A model generated the notes under the pieces. That model was not told where the DNA came from and searched no databases. It saw nothing but the letters and a program-made list of their open reading frames with translations. Below are positions 1 to 11,689 of a stretch of 64,000 bases of DNA, piece after piece. This DNA comes from Parasponia andersonii (Eukaryota > Streptophyta > Magnoliopsida > Rosales > Cannabaceae), in NCBI GenBank assembly GCA_002914805.1, contig JXTB01000754.1, positions 67,365 to 131,364 of the forward strand, in the 5' to 3' direction. A program made the translations under genes and the position numbers. Within the stretch, counting starts at the first letter, position 1. The number at the start of each line of letters is the position of its first letter.

Positions 1-229
1 GTACGCGCCGGACCCATCTCACGTTGTTCAGTATGTGCATGTACCGATCTAAGAAGATGTGTCCTATGAGGAGTAGCCTGTTCGTTTGTTGGCTAGAGAG
101 TTGAATGTGCTTCATAATAGAAAGATTCCACTTATTAAGGTGCTTTGGGAACATCACAAAGAAGACGAGACTACTTGGGAACCCGAGACAGAGATGTACG
201 AGAAATACCCTCATTTGTTTAACTTTTAA
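1..229 (+). pseudogene. 3' end of a Ty3/gypsy polyprotein (integrase tail with chromodomain), decayed
   Basis: Read from base 2, this stretch encodes the C-terminal tail of a chromovirus polyprotein. The start YAPDPSHVVQY and the end IPLIKVLWEHHKEDETTWE followed by EKYPHLF match the chromodomain-like end typical of plant Tekay/Del-type gypsy elements. The frame has two internal stops (near 50 and 77) before the natural TAA at 227-229, so this copy is dead. The rest of the element lies left of the window. A polypurine tract and the 3' LTR follow directly, which fixes the orientation as plus. The clade assignment is inferred from motif memory. Confidence 0.85.
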
Positions 230-290
230 TTAGAACTTGTATTATGATGTAACCTTGACTTATATTTTGAATTTCGGGACGAAATTCTTT

Positions 291-304
291 TAAGAAGGGG
301 AAAA
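291..304 (+). other. Polypurine tract of the left-edge gypsy element
   Basis: A purine run (AAGAAGGGGAAAA) sits directly before the TGT that opens the LTR. This is where plus-strand DNA synthesis is primed in LTR retrotransposons. Its position after the polyprotein stop and before the LTR agrees with that role. Confidence 0.75.
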
Positions 305-1727
305 TGTAAAAACCTAGATTTTTGTGCGGGTAATTTGAACATTTTATCAATTTTTTGGATATTATATTGGGTGAATTAATTTGCAAAAATTTTATGCAGA
401 AGGACTAAATTGTAATTAATTTTGACGATTAAATTGATAGAGTTTAAGAATCAGGGACTATAGTGCAGATTTTTAAAAATCTGCATAGTCCCATATATTC
501 TCACTTATATGGGCTCCCTTTTCCCAGTCACTCTCTCTCTCTCTTCCTCACCCGACTCTCTCTCCTAGCTCACTCTCTCTCTCGTTCTCGCTTGCTCGGC
601 CGAAGAGGAAGAAGAAGCTGCTGCCGCCTCCCGCCATCATTCGCCTGAGCATCCCACCAGTGGAGCTCCTTTGTGCCATGCTGAGCCGATGCCGACCAGC
701 TGCCGATGCCGGAGAAGCTGTTGTTGCCAGAGAAGAGGAAGTGTGCCGTTTCGGATTTTTCATTGTCGGCGACGATTCCGGCTACCATATGACCTCTAAC
801 TGGGCTCGTTGGATTCGTCTCGTCGAGAGGAAGTTCAAGGTATATATATCTTAACCCCATACTACCCGAATCAAAAGTTGCTATTTTTGGAATATTTTAA
901 GCTTGAGTTGACTTTTTAATCCGGCCGTTGGATTGTATTTTTGTTGTCATTTTTGGATTCTACTCGGAGAATAGAGAAGTTTGATATATATATATATATA
1001 TATATTGCCTATGTTTGGTGATTGGTACGATAATCGAAATTGGACAACTAAGATTTTGCCTCTATTTGCATGTCGCCAGTTCGGTATGGGCCCGGACCCG
1101 AATTGGACAAGTTATATGCCTAACTTAGCTATTTTAGGTGTTAGAAATTCAATAAAGAAGTCCGTTTGTGGATTTAAAGCTCCGTTGAGAAGTTAATTTT
1201 TTGCAAGAAGATGATCAAGGGCTTGGAATTGCTTCTCCACCCTCTGGATGATCCTCAATAACGCTTTGCGGATTCTATAGTGTGGTATCGCTATTCTTAT
1301 ATGATAGAGATTCAGTTACCTTCATTTTATACTATTTTCGAATAAAACTTAATTTCTGTAATATATGAGAACAAATGTGGTTTTTGATTTTCTTGAACAT
1401 ATGTGATGGACTGTGATGGTATGGTATACATATATACTTTATTGTTCTGGGGATTTTTTTTTTTTTTTTGCGTATGTTATTTTAGGTATATCAAAAACAA
1501 AGCTGTTGTGCTTCCTGTTTTTCTATAAAAACATAATATACTTATTTTATTGAAAAACCAGAGCACGATTATTTTCACACTTCACAGGATGGAGTTCCAA
1601 ATATTTAATTTAAAATGGATTATTTTATAAAACTAAAACTTTTTAGACATTTTTCAAATAAATCAAGGAATTTTTCATCCTTGCAAAATTCCTCTTCTGC
1701 CACTAGCTCGGATTTTGGGTTGTGACA
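305..1727 (+). repeat. 3' LTR of the left-edge gypsy element (1,423 bp, internally deleted)
   Basis: The LTR opens with TGTAAAAACC and closes with TTGTGACA. It aligns by eye along its length to the solo LTR at 20738-22897, including the CT-rich block, the GC-rich block, the TA-rich stretch and the closing TGCCACTAG segment. It is about 740 bp shorter. The sequence jumps from CACACTTC to CACAGGATGG near 1580, where the longer copy holds about 798 extra bases. Short ORFs inside it on both strands are LTR sequence, not genes. Confidence 0.85.
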
Positions 1728-4449
1728 ATTTAAGTTTGGTTTTATTGCTTCATAGGCAATGGAATTGAACCCCATGCTAGTTACACACAAGATAACACAA
1801 TATTACTTTTGTGGCATGTTTATTTCGTTGTAATTGTAATTTGAATAAATAACAAAAATAAATGAACGAAAATAAAATAAAAAAGAGTATGAGAATCATT
1901 ATTTATATTATGTTGTTTACTTAAAACTAATAGGAATAGGAATTGTATTCATTAGAATACTATTAATTTATTTACTTAACCCAAGAAAAGTAATGGGAAT
2001 GTGTTATATTTAATTTACTAAATTGTCCTTTTAAATGCATATACATTTTAAAGTAGATAAATTTTTTTTATGGTAAGATTGTATTTTATAATTTTAATAA
2101 TTAAAAAAGAAGAAATGAGTGTTTATGGATAATCAGACTCTTTAAGGTGTTGGTGGGAAAACTATTCTCATACTTTTTTCTTAAATTTGTGTGGGTCTCA
2201 CATATTTTTCTCTTTCTCATATTTTAATAAATATTTGTATAGAAATCATTTGCTCATATACCATTCCCATTACTCTTTAGTAAACATACCATTAATTTTT
2301 TTTTCACTTAATAATAACATAAAACATCATTTACAACTTAAAAAAAAAATGGAACATCTTTAGATAACTAATCCATTCCAAAGGCTTAAGATATTTTGGG
2401 AGACATCCCACTATGTTACTAATAATCAATCCATTGCAAAAGTTTAAGTTATTAGGAGGTGTACTAATAATATGGTTACACTCTAAGAGTATTCACCTCT
2501 ATTGTTCTTTTAATACTTTCAGTTTAGAATAATGTTATGAGGCACCATATGGAGCCCAATATCACATGATATGTCAGTTTGTCACTGGTTAATTATAATT
2601 ATAATTTATATTTAAATCAATTTATTAATTAAAATCATCCAATAATAAACAAATATATCATTCTAATGTTAGACATCATTAATGCCCCACAACATTCTCC
2701 TCAATTTATGTTCTTTGTCCAACTCTATTCTCATTCACAAGATGGCTTTCTTGTCTTTATTAATATTTTTTTAAAGTCTGATCTTCATTAATAATTCGCT
2801 AAAAAGACTTTCATCATTTATAATTAATTAGAATGCCATTTTTCTATGACATCATTTAAAAGCCTTCTTAAAATGCCTTACGTTCATTGTCTGTACACAT
2901 ATTATCCTAAGTTAAAATCTTTCTCAATATGTCAAGAAATACCCAATATATATACACACACACGTTGGAGGCAGAAGTTTAATATTTTTATTAGGTATTT
3001 TCTTTCGACCAATGAGAATGCATGTTTACACTTCTTTTTAGCCCTATGAAAGGAGTAGTATAAGTATTCTAAGGAGGAACTATTAAAACTCTTCTATTGC
3101 CACTTCTCTCTCTTTTTTTTTTTCTCCTTATATTTTCCTTTGTAAAAACACTTCTACTTATTTTCCTATTGCCTCCCCTACCCTAAAACCATTACTTCCA
3201 CATTTGCTCAAATGATTTTTTGCACCCTCAAACTGCTACTCTATTTGGTCCTAATTTAGAAACCTCTAGTCTTAGCATTCTCCTCATTGTGCTTATTTGA
3301 TGGATTGTGCCGCATCAAATGCATTATAGTCTTTCTCTAAAGTTGATCCCACCTAATGTAGGGCAAAGAATCACCCCAATTGTGTCATATTGCTCCTAAC
3401 TAAGAGAAGCCAATCGATATAGTGTTCTTTACTCTCTTTTGTTTGACTCATCTCATGTGCCCTATGGTTGATAGTGGAGTTTTCTATTCCTTGAGCATAA
3501 ACTTATTAATGATGTTGATTGTTTTATGGCAAGTAATTAATTAACATCGTTTTTTAGATTAACAAAAATCTGAATTTATTGATAACAAGTATGCAATTAC
3601 AAGAGAAGAAATAAACAAAGACTATTATCAACAAAATAATGGTACGTCAAAACGTTATCCCCTATTAATTAACCTCATATATTTCGATTCTTTTAACTGT
3701 ACTAGCAAACATCAACCTGCATCAGGTGACTTTAGCATTACAATCCTTCATTGCATACCTCCTAGTCCCTTACATATTTACGTCACCTTGTTAATATTGT
3801 TAGCCTAGAAGTGGTTTCATTTAGCCTCTCAAAAAAAGGGGGGGGAAAAAAGGGTGTTTGATTTTAGATTTAGAATGTGTTTGCATAGAACGAGTTTTTT
3901 AAGATCTCTTTTTTGGTGATATATAATATGTACTTGAATATAATTGTAATTAAGTACTTTTGGGAATAATTTATAACCCTATAAATTAGAAGAAAAAAAT
4001 CCAATAAATAACTTTTTAAAAAAATTTTAAAAAACAGTTTAATTAATAATTTTCATTTAACTCTCAGAGTCACCCCCGCCCACTGATCTAACTTACCCAA
4101 ATTCTTTTTTTTTTTTTTTTCAAAAAATAATAATTAAGAAACAATTCACTAAAACACTTGTTATATAGAGTCCTCCCCTGTACTTTCTTTTTCAACCTAT
4201 GACACCAAAACACATGTTATAACCCATAAATTTCCTTTTTGGTTGAAATTACCAAAAACACCAAAACACATGTTATACAGTCAGTCGCCCCTTTGTTCTT
4301 GTTCTTATGGTTAAAAAAGAAGACTAAACGACAGCATAGTCCGTAGACCGTGGTCTTCTCCTTTTTCCCAGTCTCTCCCTCTTGCCCCTGCATGCACAAC
4401 ACTCTTCGCGCCCTTTTATTTTGACCCTTTTTGCCCCTGCAATCCGCCA
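1728..4449. other. AT-rich spacer
   Basis: No coding region is supported. The stretch holds homopolymer runs, microsatellite-like TA/CA patches near 2950 and one MITE-like element at 2524-2703. The last 300 bases probably include the 5' flank of the CLASSY-like gene. Confidence 0.5.
2524..2703. mobile_element. Probable MITE (about 180 bp, terminal inverted repeats)
   Basis: The left end (GAATAATGTTATGAGGCACC) and the reverse complement of the right end (GAGAATGTTGTGGGGCATTA) resemble each other over about 20 bases. They flank an AT-rich core without coding capacity. Size and layout fit a non-autonomous DNA element. No clean target-site duplication was identified and the family is unknown. 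Confidence 0.4.
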
Positions 4450-4665
4450 TTGTTGCCTGTAAACTTTCCTTCCTCTTTCCCCCTTAAATATGTCTTTTTC
4501 TCAATTTTCGATTATGGGTTCTCTTTATTTTCTCCTTTCGTGTATGGGTTTCTCGCCTTTTCGCATTCTGAATGTGCTAACTCTATGCTTCACCAACTTT
4601 GTACTGATTCTTTCGGTTCTGGGTTTTTTCAGTTTCAGGAAAAAGGCTCCATCTTCTGCTTCGGA

Positions 4666-7600
4666 ATGGATCGTAATGCACCCGTGGCGAGGCGAACTCG
4701 GGCGAAAGAAGCCGAGGTTTTCAGAGCCCTGTATGAGCAGAGGAGGTTGGAGAAGGAACGGGAGAAGGGGAGTAGCAGCAATGCGGGAAGGTCTACTGAT
4801 TCTGGTGTGGTGTTCCCTGGGGAAGAAGACGCAGGCGTTAGTCACGTGATCAATTCTCTGGTTGATTCAGTGGAAGGGTGTGGAACAAGGGATGCCCCGT
4901 TTTGCATTGGCGGAGATAGCGACGATGAGGACGACTCAAACGACATCAGCGGGAGTGAGCCGGAGCATTCTTCGGATAACGATTATGAGGGGGACTCTTC
5001 ATCAGACGACATTGATGAAGATGATGGTGATTACAGTTCGGACTCCTCATACGACATTGACGAGGACAAGGGAAAACGACACTGTCGTAAGAGGATGAAA
5101 AGTTGTGGTGGTGAGAGGACTGGTGAGAATGGAGAGTTTTCGAGGAGAATGTATGATGGGGAGAGAGATGAGATTTTTGGATATGAGGGAGGGCATTACC
5201 GTCATGAATTTACAGGGGAACTCTCTCACGGGAGGAGGGATGAGAGAAGGACTAATGGGGAGGCTTTTGTGAGTGGAAAGGAGAGGAGTAGTGGTGGGAG
5301 GGAGGCTTCGGTTAGTGGAAGCGAGTTTGAGGCAGTTGGGATCTCAGAGGAGTCGTTTTCAGGTGTAGATGGGGGGAATAGGGATGAGTGTACTCCTCAA
5401 AAGAGTGGCTCTGTGGCCCAAAGCACTCGCATTCTGGGCTCCAATTCAGGATCAGGAAGTGGGAAAAAGAGGGTTGGAGATGGAACTGTTAGTCAGCCTT
5501 TTTGCATTGACCATGATGAGGATGATGCTGTTGATGATGATAATGACGTGGTGGCCAGTGACAAGAGCAACGAGAAGGAGGTGTCGAGGAAGAGAGGGAA
5601 ACCCGCCAAGAGAAGGCGCAACCCTATAGAAAAAGACTATGATGTCTTCAAGATTCTTGTGGATTCCATAACAGGGAGGAGACAGGTTGAAGATTTGGTT
5701 TCTCAAGGTGACGAGACCCCAAGAGGAGGTGGGAATATACCACAAGTCGAAGTAGAGCTCCCTTTAAAATTCTTTTTCGGAATTGAAGAGACAAAGCGGA
5801 TAGAGAAATCGGATTCCGAGTTGGAATTGGAGAAACTTTGGGAAGAATTTAATCTGGCTTTAGCAGCTGGTGAGATCGGTTCCGGGCCCGGTGACATGGT
5901 AGGTTGATATGTACTTGTTTCAGCTTTTGAATTGTTTATTCAGTTCCTTTTTCTTTCTTATATTGCCCCAATTTTTAGTTTAGCACTTGTCTCTTTAATT
6001 CTTGGATTTTTAGTCTTTCATAGTCTTAGTTAAGTTGAGTATGTGATTCTGATTACATTTACTGAAATTTTTTTTAGCATAAGTATTGTTTAAGAAATTT
6101 AGTCATTACATGTCTACTTTTACCTAGAAAGTGTTCATCTCACTGCTTTGTTTTTTTTATTTGTTCTGACTAATCTGCGAGGATTACTATTTTTCTCTTG
6201 ACAGTTGACTACTACTAAAATTCTTTCAATGTGAGCTCAGTTTGATCTTTATATGTTCTTTCAAAATGACTACGATATGAAAATTAAGAATTTGATTTAC
6301 AGGATGATGAAGATGAGGATGCTCCTTCAGATGATGAAGCTGATATCAACAACCGTTGTCGTCATGGGAAACATTATCTTATACTTGATGAGCAAATTGG
6401 ACTTATATGCACATGCTGCTCTCACATACAAGTGGAAATAAAGGACATTTTACCGTCTTTGGTAAGTCAAGTAAATCTTTCTGTTCAACTTTGAGGTTCT
6501 TAGTTTGTTATCTTCTTGGATATTTATGTCTATTTCGGTATAGAAATTATAATGGGCGTTTAAATTGATAATGCTTTCCTTTCATAGGGGATAATTGTAA
6601 AAAAACTGGAGCATCATGGATAATTATGCATTTTGGACGCGAGAATTTTTTCTTTTTTCAAAGGGAATGACACTAATATTTCTAAACCAGCTAGATATTG
6701 AATTTGAAATACTTTTAGAACAATCATGGATATGGTTTTGCTTTTTTTTCTCGAAATCTATTAAGGAGGTTATGTTGAATGCTAAAAATAATTTTCTTAG
6801 ATTATCTATAGCTTTTTATGGTTATGTTGACTCTTGTTACTTTGAAAATTGAATGATTTATGGTGTAATTCTAATGATACATATTACACTTTCTTTCCAT
6901 TCTTTATAGCCTATGCTAATGTACTTAATAGTACAGGATTTAATCCTCAGATTCCTGGCAATATTTTGTTTTTACACATTGCAGGAGAGAAATCCTTGGG
7001 GACGATCAGATGTTAGAGACCATGACCCAATCAACTGCTCAATATTTGATAAACTTAGGAATCAAGACTCGGATTGTAGTTCAAATTCTGGCAAAAACTT
7101 ATGTGGTCTTGCTGAGACGGTATGGGATCTCATTCCACCTAAAGTTAGAAGCTCCATGCATCCTCATCAGCGAGAAGGCTTTGAGTTCATCTGGAAAAAA
7201 ATGGCTGGAGGAGTGGACTTTCAATATTTGAAAGGCAGAGCCATAGAGAACTCAAGTGGAGGGGAAGGATGCATTATATCACATGCTCCTGGAACTGGGA
7301 AAACCCTGCTGACTATTGTCTTTCTGCAGACTTACATGAAGTTATACCCCAAGTGCCTACCGATCATTATAGCTCCTCGTAGCATGCTCCTTACTTGGGA
7401 AGAGGAGTTTCATAAGTGGAAGGTTGATATTCCTTTTCATAATCTTAACTTGCAGGAGTTTTCTGGTAAGGAAGATGAGGCAGCTCTCAGCCTGCTGAAA
7501 CAGGGTGGTCGCCATGGCAAAGACACAATCCGGGTTGTGAAGTTGTATTCCTGGGGAAAGGGCAGTAGTGTACTAGGGATGACGTACAGACTCTTTGAAA

Positions 7601-8889
7601 AACTTGTTGCCGAAGAGAAAACTAGAGGTGGGCAAGTCTGGAAAATACTTCTCGACTGGCCTGGTTTGATGGTACTTGATGAGGGGCACACTCCTCGGAA
7701 CAAGCAGAGTCTTATTTGGCAGGCCTTGTCAAAGGTTAAAACAGAGAGGCGAATTGTGCTTTCAGGAACTCCTTTTCAGAATAATTTTGGGGAGCTCTAT
7801 AACACTCTGAAATTGGTGAGGCCAAGATTTGCTGAGACAATTTCATTGACAAGGGATGGAGATACTGGGTATGGTAGCAAAAAAGAGGCTAGAAACAGAA
7901 AGGACTGGGCTAAGCTGACGAAATCCATTGGAAAAATGGATCATAACCAAAAGGAAGATGACAGAGTGAAGGAGATTCGGTCAATTATAGACTCTGTTGC
8001 TCACATACATAGTGGCTCTGTCCTAGAAAGTCTTCCTGGGTTGAGGGACTCTGTTGTCGTCTTAAAGCCAACTCAGTTGCAGGAGAGCCTACTTGAACTT
8101 GAAAGAAATGAAACTAAAAAGAATAATTTTGAGGATGAATACAAAGAGTCTTTGATCTCTATCCATCCTTCGCTATGTCTTAGGACTGCGACATCGCCGC
8201 TTCTTCACGAAAAGGATAAGTTAGAAAAACACTGGCTGAATCCCGATGCTGGAGTTAAAACCAGATTTCTAGTGGAACTGATTCGGCTTAGCAAGGCTGT
8301 AAATGAGAAAGTTCTGATTTTCAGCCAATACATTGAACCATTATCCTTGGTGATGGCACAGTTGAAATCCCATTTCAAGTGGAGTGAAAAGTCCGAGATC
8401 TTTTATATGGATGGGAAATGTGATGTCAAGCAGCGGCAATCCTCAATTAATGCTTTCAATGATCCGTCAAGCAAGGTGAGGGTATTACTTGCTTCAACTA
8501 AAGCGTGTGCTGAAGGAATTAATCTTGTTGGAGCATCAAGGGTTGTTTTGCTTGACATTGTTTGGAACCCTTCAGTTGAGTGGCAAGCCATCTGTCGTGC
8601 GTATCGACTTGGACAGAAAAAACTTGTGCATGTCTACCATCTAATTACTTCCAGCACAAATGAAGCCAAAAAATACAGTAGCCAAGTTGAGAAGGACAGA
8701 TTGTCTAAGCTTGTATTTTCTTCGTCAAAAGGTCCCAGCAATCATCAGAAAATCCTCCCTGGAGTCGCAGAGGATAGGATTTTGGAAGTGATGGTCAAGC
8801 ATGAGAAACTTAAGGACATGTTTGAGAAGATTTCGTTCAAAGAGAGTCTCGGGATGAGATCACAAAAGGGATTTCAACTGCATCTATGA
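4666..8889 (+). CDS. CLSY: CLASSY-type SNF2 chromatin-remodelling protein (CLSY3/CLSY4-like)
   Basis: CLASSY proteins are plant SNF2-family ATPases that bring RNA polymerase IV to chromatin for 24-nt siRNA production and RNA-directed DNA methylation in the nucleus. The exon model is 4666-5898, 6303-6461 and 6985-8889, with both introns in phase 0, giving about 1,098 aa. I recall CLSY4 in Arabidopsis as similarly long. The N-terminus is acidic and low complexity, with a basic KRGKPAKRRR patch near residue 308. Exon 2 carries a Cys/His cluster (C430, H432, H435, C447, C449, C450) typical of the family. The helicase motifs are HAPGTGKT (about 564-571), LDEGHTPRN (696 on), SGTPFQN (724-730) and CRAYRLGQ (1001-1008). 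An upstream in-frame ATG at 4450 would add 72 mostly hydrophobic residues. I prefer 4666 because MDRNAPVARRTR looks like the family start. CLSY3 versus CLSY4 is unresolved. Confidence 0.9.
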
Positions 8890-8925
8890 CTTGAAGAGTC
8901 TGATGGTGCTAGAAAGCTCCTTAAG

Positions 8926-9197
8926 GTATGTTTCTTTTATGCAAATCGTCGAGTATCATATCATTACTCTCCTTTAAGTCTCTCAAAAATTACAGGACCG
9001 AAGTTGGTACTTTATTCAGTTTCCTTTTTTCTTTCTCAGATTGATTCAGTATGTCAAATTGGACTTTCTGTGGAAAATGGAGTCTAGTTTTGACCTGTTA
9101 ATGCTTTAAACTTAGTTTGTCAAATTAGGTTACTTTTTTTACGATCTCAGTTTCTGCCTTTATCTGAAATCTTTTATTTTTCGTTTGTGCATTGCAG
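8926..9197 (+). other. Possible intron in the 3' UTR of the CLASSY-like gene
   Basis: A good donor (TTAAG/GTATGT) lies 37 bases after the stop codon, and a good acceptor (GCATTGCAG) ends at 9197 after a T-rich stretch. This suggests the transcript continues and is spliced downstream of the coding region. It is inferred from splice consensus only. Confidence 0.4.
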
Positions 9198-9907
9198 ATG
9201 TTTTGTTTCTGCTACAACTGTCCTTTCTGATTGAAGCCTAATTTGAATTTTTCGGCAAAATGTGGTTTAAACCTTCTGACGGCTCAAGAATGTGTTTGGT
9301 AATCTGACTTCCGATACTTGGATACAGCCATATAGATGTTTTTTGAGTTAGTAAATATACAGGAATTTGCTTCCAGCAAATATAGAGATATACCCCCCAA
9401 AATTGTAAATTTCAGGTGGATCGTAAGGTGCTCTTTGGTTCATGTCTTTTGTTAATGCACAGAATCGATTCAGAGTCTTTCAGAAAACTCTTCATTTAAC
9501 AAAGAAAGTTATGACAAGATTTTTATCTGTATCTTTTTGTCCTGCCGAAAGTGGAAGAAAGTAGAATAGAAATTGGCTAAACTCTATCGTTCTATTACTT
9601 GGTTAATCTGAACTGTTGCTCTTGTCATATGATATTGCTATCTAGACCAGTTCATGATAGAAATGTAAAATTACTTGAGAATATTTGTCACTATTTGAGA
9701 TCTTCATTTGTGTTATGTGACTCAAGCTGGAGTGTCATGAATTGGGCAGTTTTTTTTAATGGAAATGCACCAACAATCGAGTCACTTTTGGTCCTGCAGC
9801 AATTTCTTTTTGTACTTTTGGGTACAGCACTTGTTTAAATCCTTAGTGTGAGTGACTATAAAAACTCAAGAGAGAGAAGTCAATTACAGAGGGATGTGGA
9901 GAGAAAG

Positions 9908-10275
9908 GCTTGCTGGAATTGTGTCTGATATATTGTGAGATTGTGTCTCATATATGCTTTGCTCTTTGAGCCTTGCTGGACTTGTGTATGATATATTGTG
10001 AGATTGTGTCTTGTTGTATGTTCATTGTTATTTGAACCTTGAGGGTATAATTTAGTTTTGGTTCTGAAAGTGCATCGAAACGATTGAACCACATAGAAAT
10101 TTGTGTGAATAATCTGATATTTCTATTTGCTCTTTTAGCCTTGCTGGACTTGTGTATGATATATTGTGAGATTGTCTCTTGTTGTATGTTCACTGTTATT
10201 TGAGCCTTGAGGGTGTAATTTAGTTGTGGTTCTTCTGAAAGTGCATCGAAACGATTGGACCACGTAGAAAATGGC
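9908..10275. repeat. Tandem repeat with 168-bp period
   Basis: A unit beginning CCTTGCTGGACTTGTGTATG starts at 9971 and again at 10139 (period 168). It continues through a segment containing GTGCATCGAAACGATTG in both copies. A shorter, diverged start of the same unit lies at about 9909. Copies differ by scattered substitutions and small indels. No coding capacity was recognised. Confidence 0.75.
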
Positions 10276-10649
10276 GTCAGTGATCTGATATTTCTATACA
10301 ATTTGGTGATGTTCCAATGTGAGAGAGAGAGAGAGAGAGCTCTTGTGATTTCTCCAATTAGTTTATTTTGTTAAATAGCTTGAAGATTAGTGAGATAACT
10401 ATAGTGTATACAAATGGTAATGTTTATTCAGTGGAACATAAATTAATAGAGGACAAAAGAAAACCAAAGAAGTTGGGTTTGGATGACCAGCTTAAGAAGT
10501 GAAATTGAGCCTTATTCAGAAATTTATGATTAACGCTTCTTTATTTTTTTGGGATTAAAGCATAGTTATTAATGTGATATATCGTTTACAACCACATACG
10601 TACAAATAGGTTGAGGAAATTTCCTCTAACCAAATGACCTCTCTTTCTC

Positions 10650-11586
10650 GCCTAAGAGCAAGCTTAGCAAGATTGTGGGCACTCACATTGGCTTATCAGT
10701 AAAAATGGCAAGAAGAAACTCTCCGGAAAACAAGAAGAGAGACAAAATATTTGTTACAACATTCCCTAACACATATCAAATTTACCCTCTCATTCTAGAG
10801 GTACATCACATTGATATTGTGACTCACTCCAGGCTCTGAGCTAAGGCCACCATTTGTGCAGAGACCACCATTTGTGCAGTATATGATGGCTTATATACGG
10901 CAGGCAGCCATTAAAATCACGAATGATGGCCATGAAACAACACAAGATCACTTGTCATTTGTCAATATCTATTGCAGTATCAAAATTCATCTTATAGTTA
11001 TTGGCAGTAGGAGGAATCCATGTCCTATTCCTATGTTCAAATGTGTCATTTAAGTCATCTTTTGAAATTCTCTAAAAAATTAATTTCAACTGATGCTTAT
11101 TAATTATTTGCTTATGCAGCCTGAAAAATAGTCGTCTAAAAGCAAATTTAGTCAGATTGTGGGCACTCATATTGGCTTATCGGTAAAAATGGCGAGAAAA
11201 AACTCCCTGAAAAACAAGAAGAGAGACAAGGAATATTTGTTACAATATTCCCCAATTCGAATCCAACATATCAAATTTACCCTCTCATTTTCGAAGTACA
11301 TCATATTGATATTACGACTCACTCCAAACTATGAGTTAAAGCCACCATTTATGCAGTATATGATGGCTTGTATACGGCACAAAAATATCTTGACGTGACA
11401 GCCATTAAATTCACGAATGATGGCCATGAAACAACACAAGATCACTTGTCATTTTCTCAACATCCATTGCAGCATCAAAATTCATCTTATAGTTACTGGC
11501 AGTAATAAGAATCATAATCATGTCCTATTCCTATGTTCAGTAAGTCCTCTCTTGAAACTTAATTATTAAGCAGCCTGAAAAATAGG
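10650..11586 (-). mobile_element. Duplicated LINE tail with RNase H-like C-terminus
   Basis: Two diverged copies in tandem (about 10650-11131 and 11132-11586, period about 484) share GATTGTGGGCACTCA at the start and GCAGCCTGAAAAATAG at the end. On the minus strand the first copy encodes ANVSAHNLAKLALRRER followed by VIWLEE. That is the end of the RNase H-like domain found in plant L1-type non-LTR elements and derived proteins. The second copy reads ANMSAHNLTKFAFRR. Stops and missing upstream domains show both are remnants. The family call comes from the motif alone. Confidence 0.55.
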
Positions 11587-11609
11587 TTTTGAGAACAAAA
11601 GAGAAAAGA

Positions 11610-11682
11610 TTCCGTTGTCAGAACTTGAACCCGGATCTCTCGGGTGAGAGACAAGTATCCTGACCAACAAGACTCAAACGGA
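11610..11682 (-). tRNA. tRNA-Glu(CUC)-like gene, diverged
   Basis: The minus strand reads as a 73-nt tRNA starting TCCGTTTGAGTC, with anticodon loop CTCTCAC (anticodon CUC), T arm GGTTCAAGT and 3' acceptor strand CAACGGA plus discriminator A. Plant nuclear tRNA-Glu has the same layout. A TTTT run begins 2 nt past the 3' end, as expected for a Pol III terminator. There is one mismatch in each of the acceptor stem (position 7), anticodon stem and T stem, so this may be a tRNA pseudogene. It has no coded CCA, so it is not a retrocopy of a mature tRNA. Confidence 0.6.
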
Positions 11683-11689
11683 ATTTTGT

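Noticed and set aside
463-860. Short ORFs on both strands in the GC/CT-rich part of the left LTR
   Set aside because: The same region recurs in the solo LTR (about 20913-21237) with different ORFs; it is LTR sequence without protein family features.
1750-1800. GAATTGAACCCC as a tRNA or SINE box B
   Set aside because: No matching A box or stems; probably chance next to the LTR end.
4450-4665. 72-residue N-terminal extension of the CLASSY-like protein
   Set aside because: In frame but hydrophobic and unlike the family start; the second ATG at 4666 gives a sensible N-terminus. It is more likely 5' UTR.
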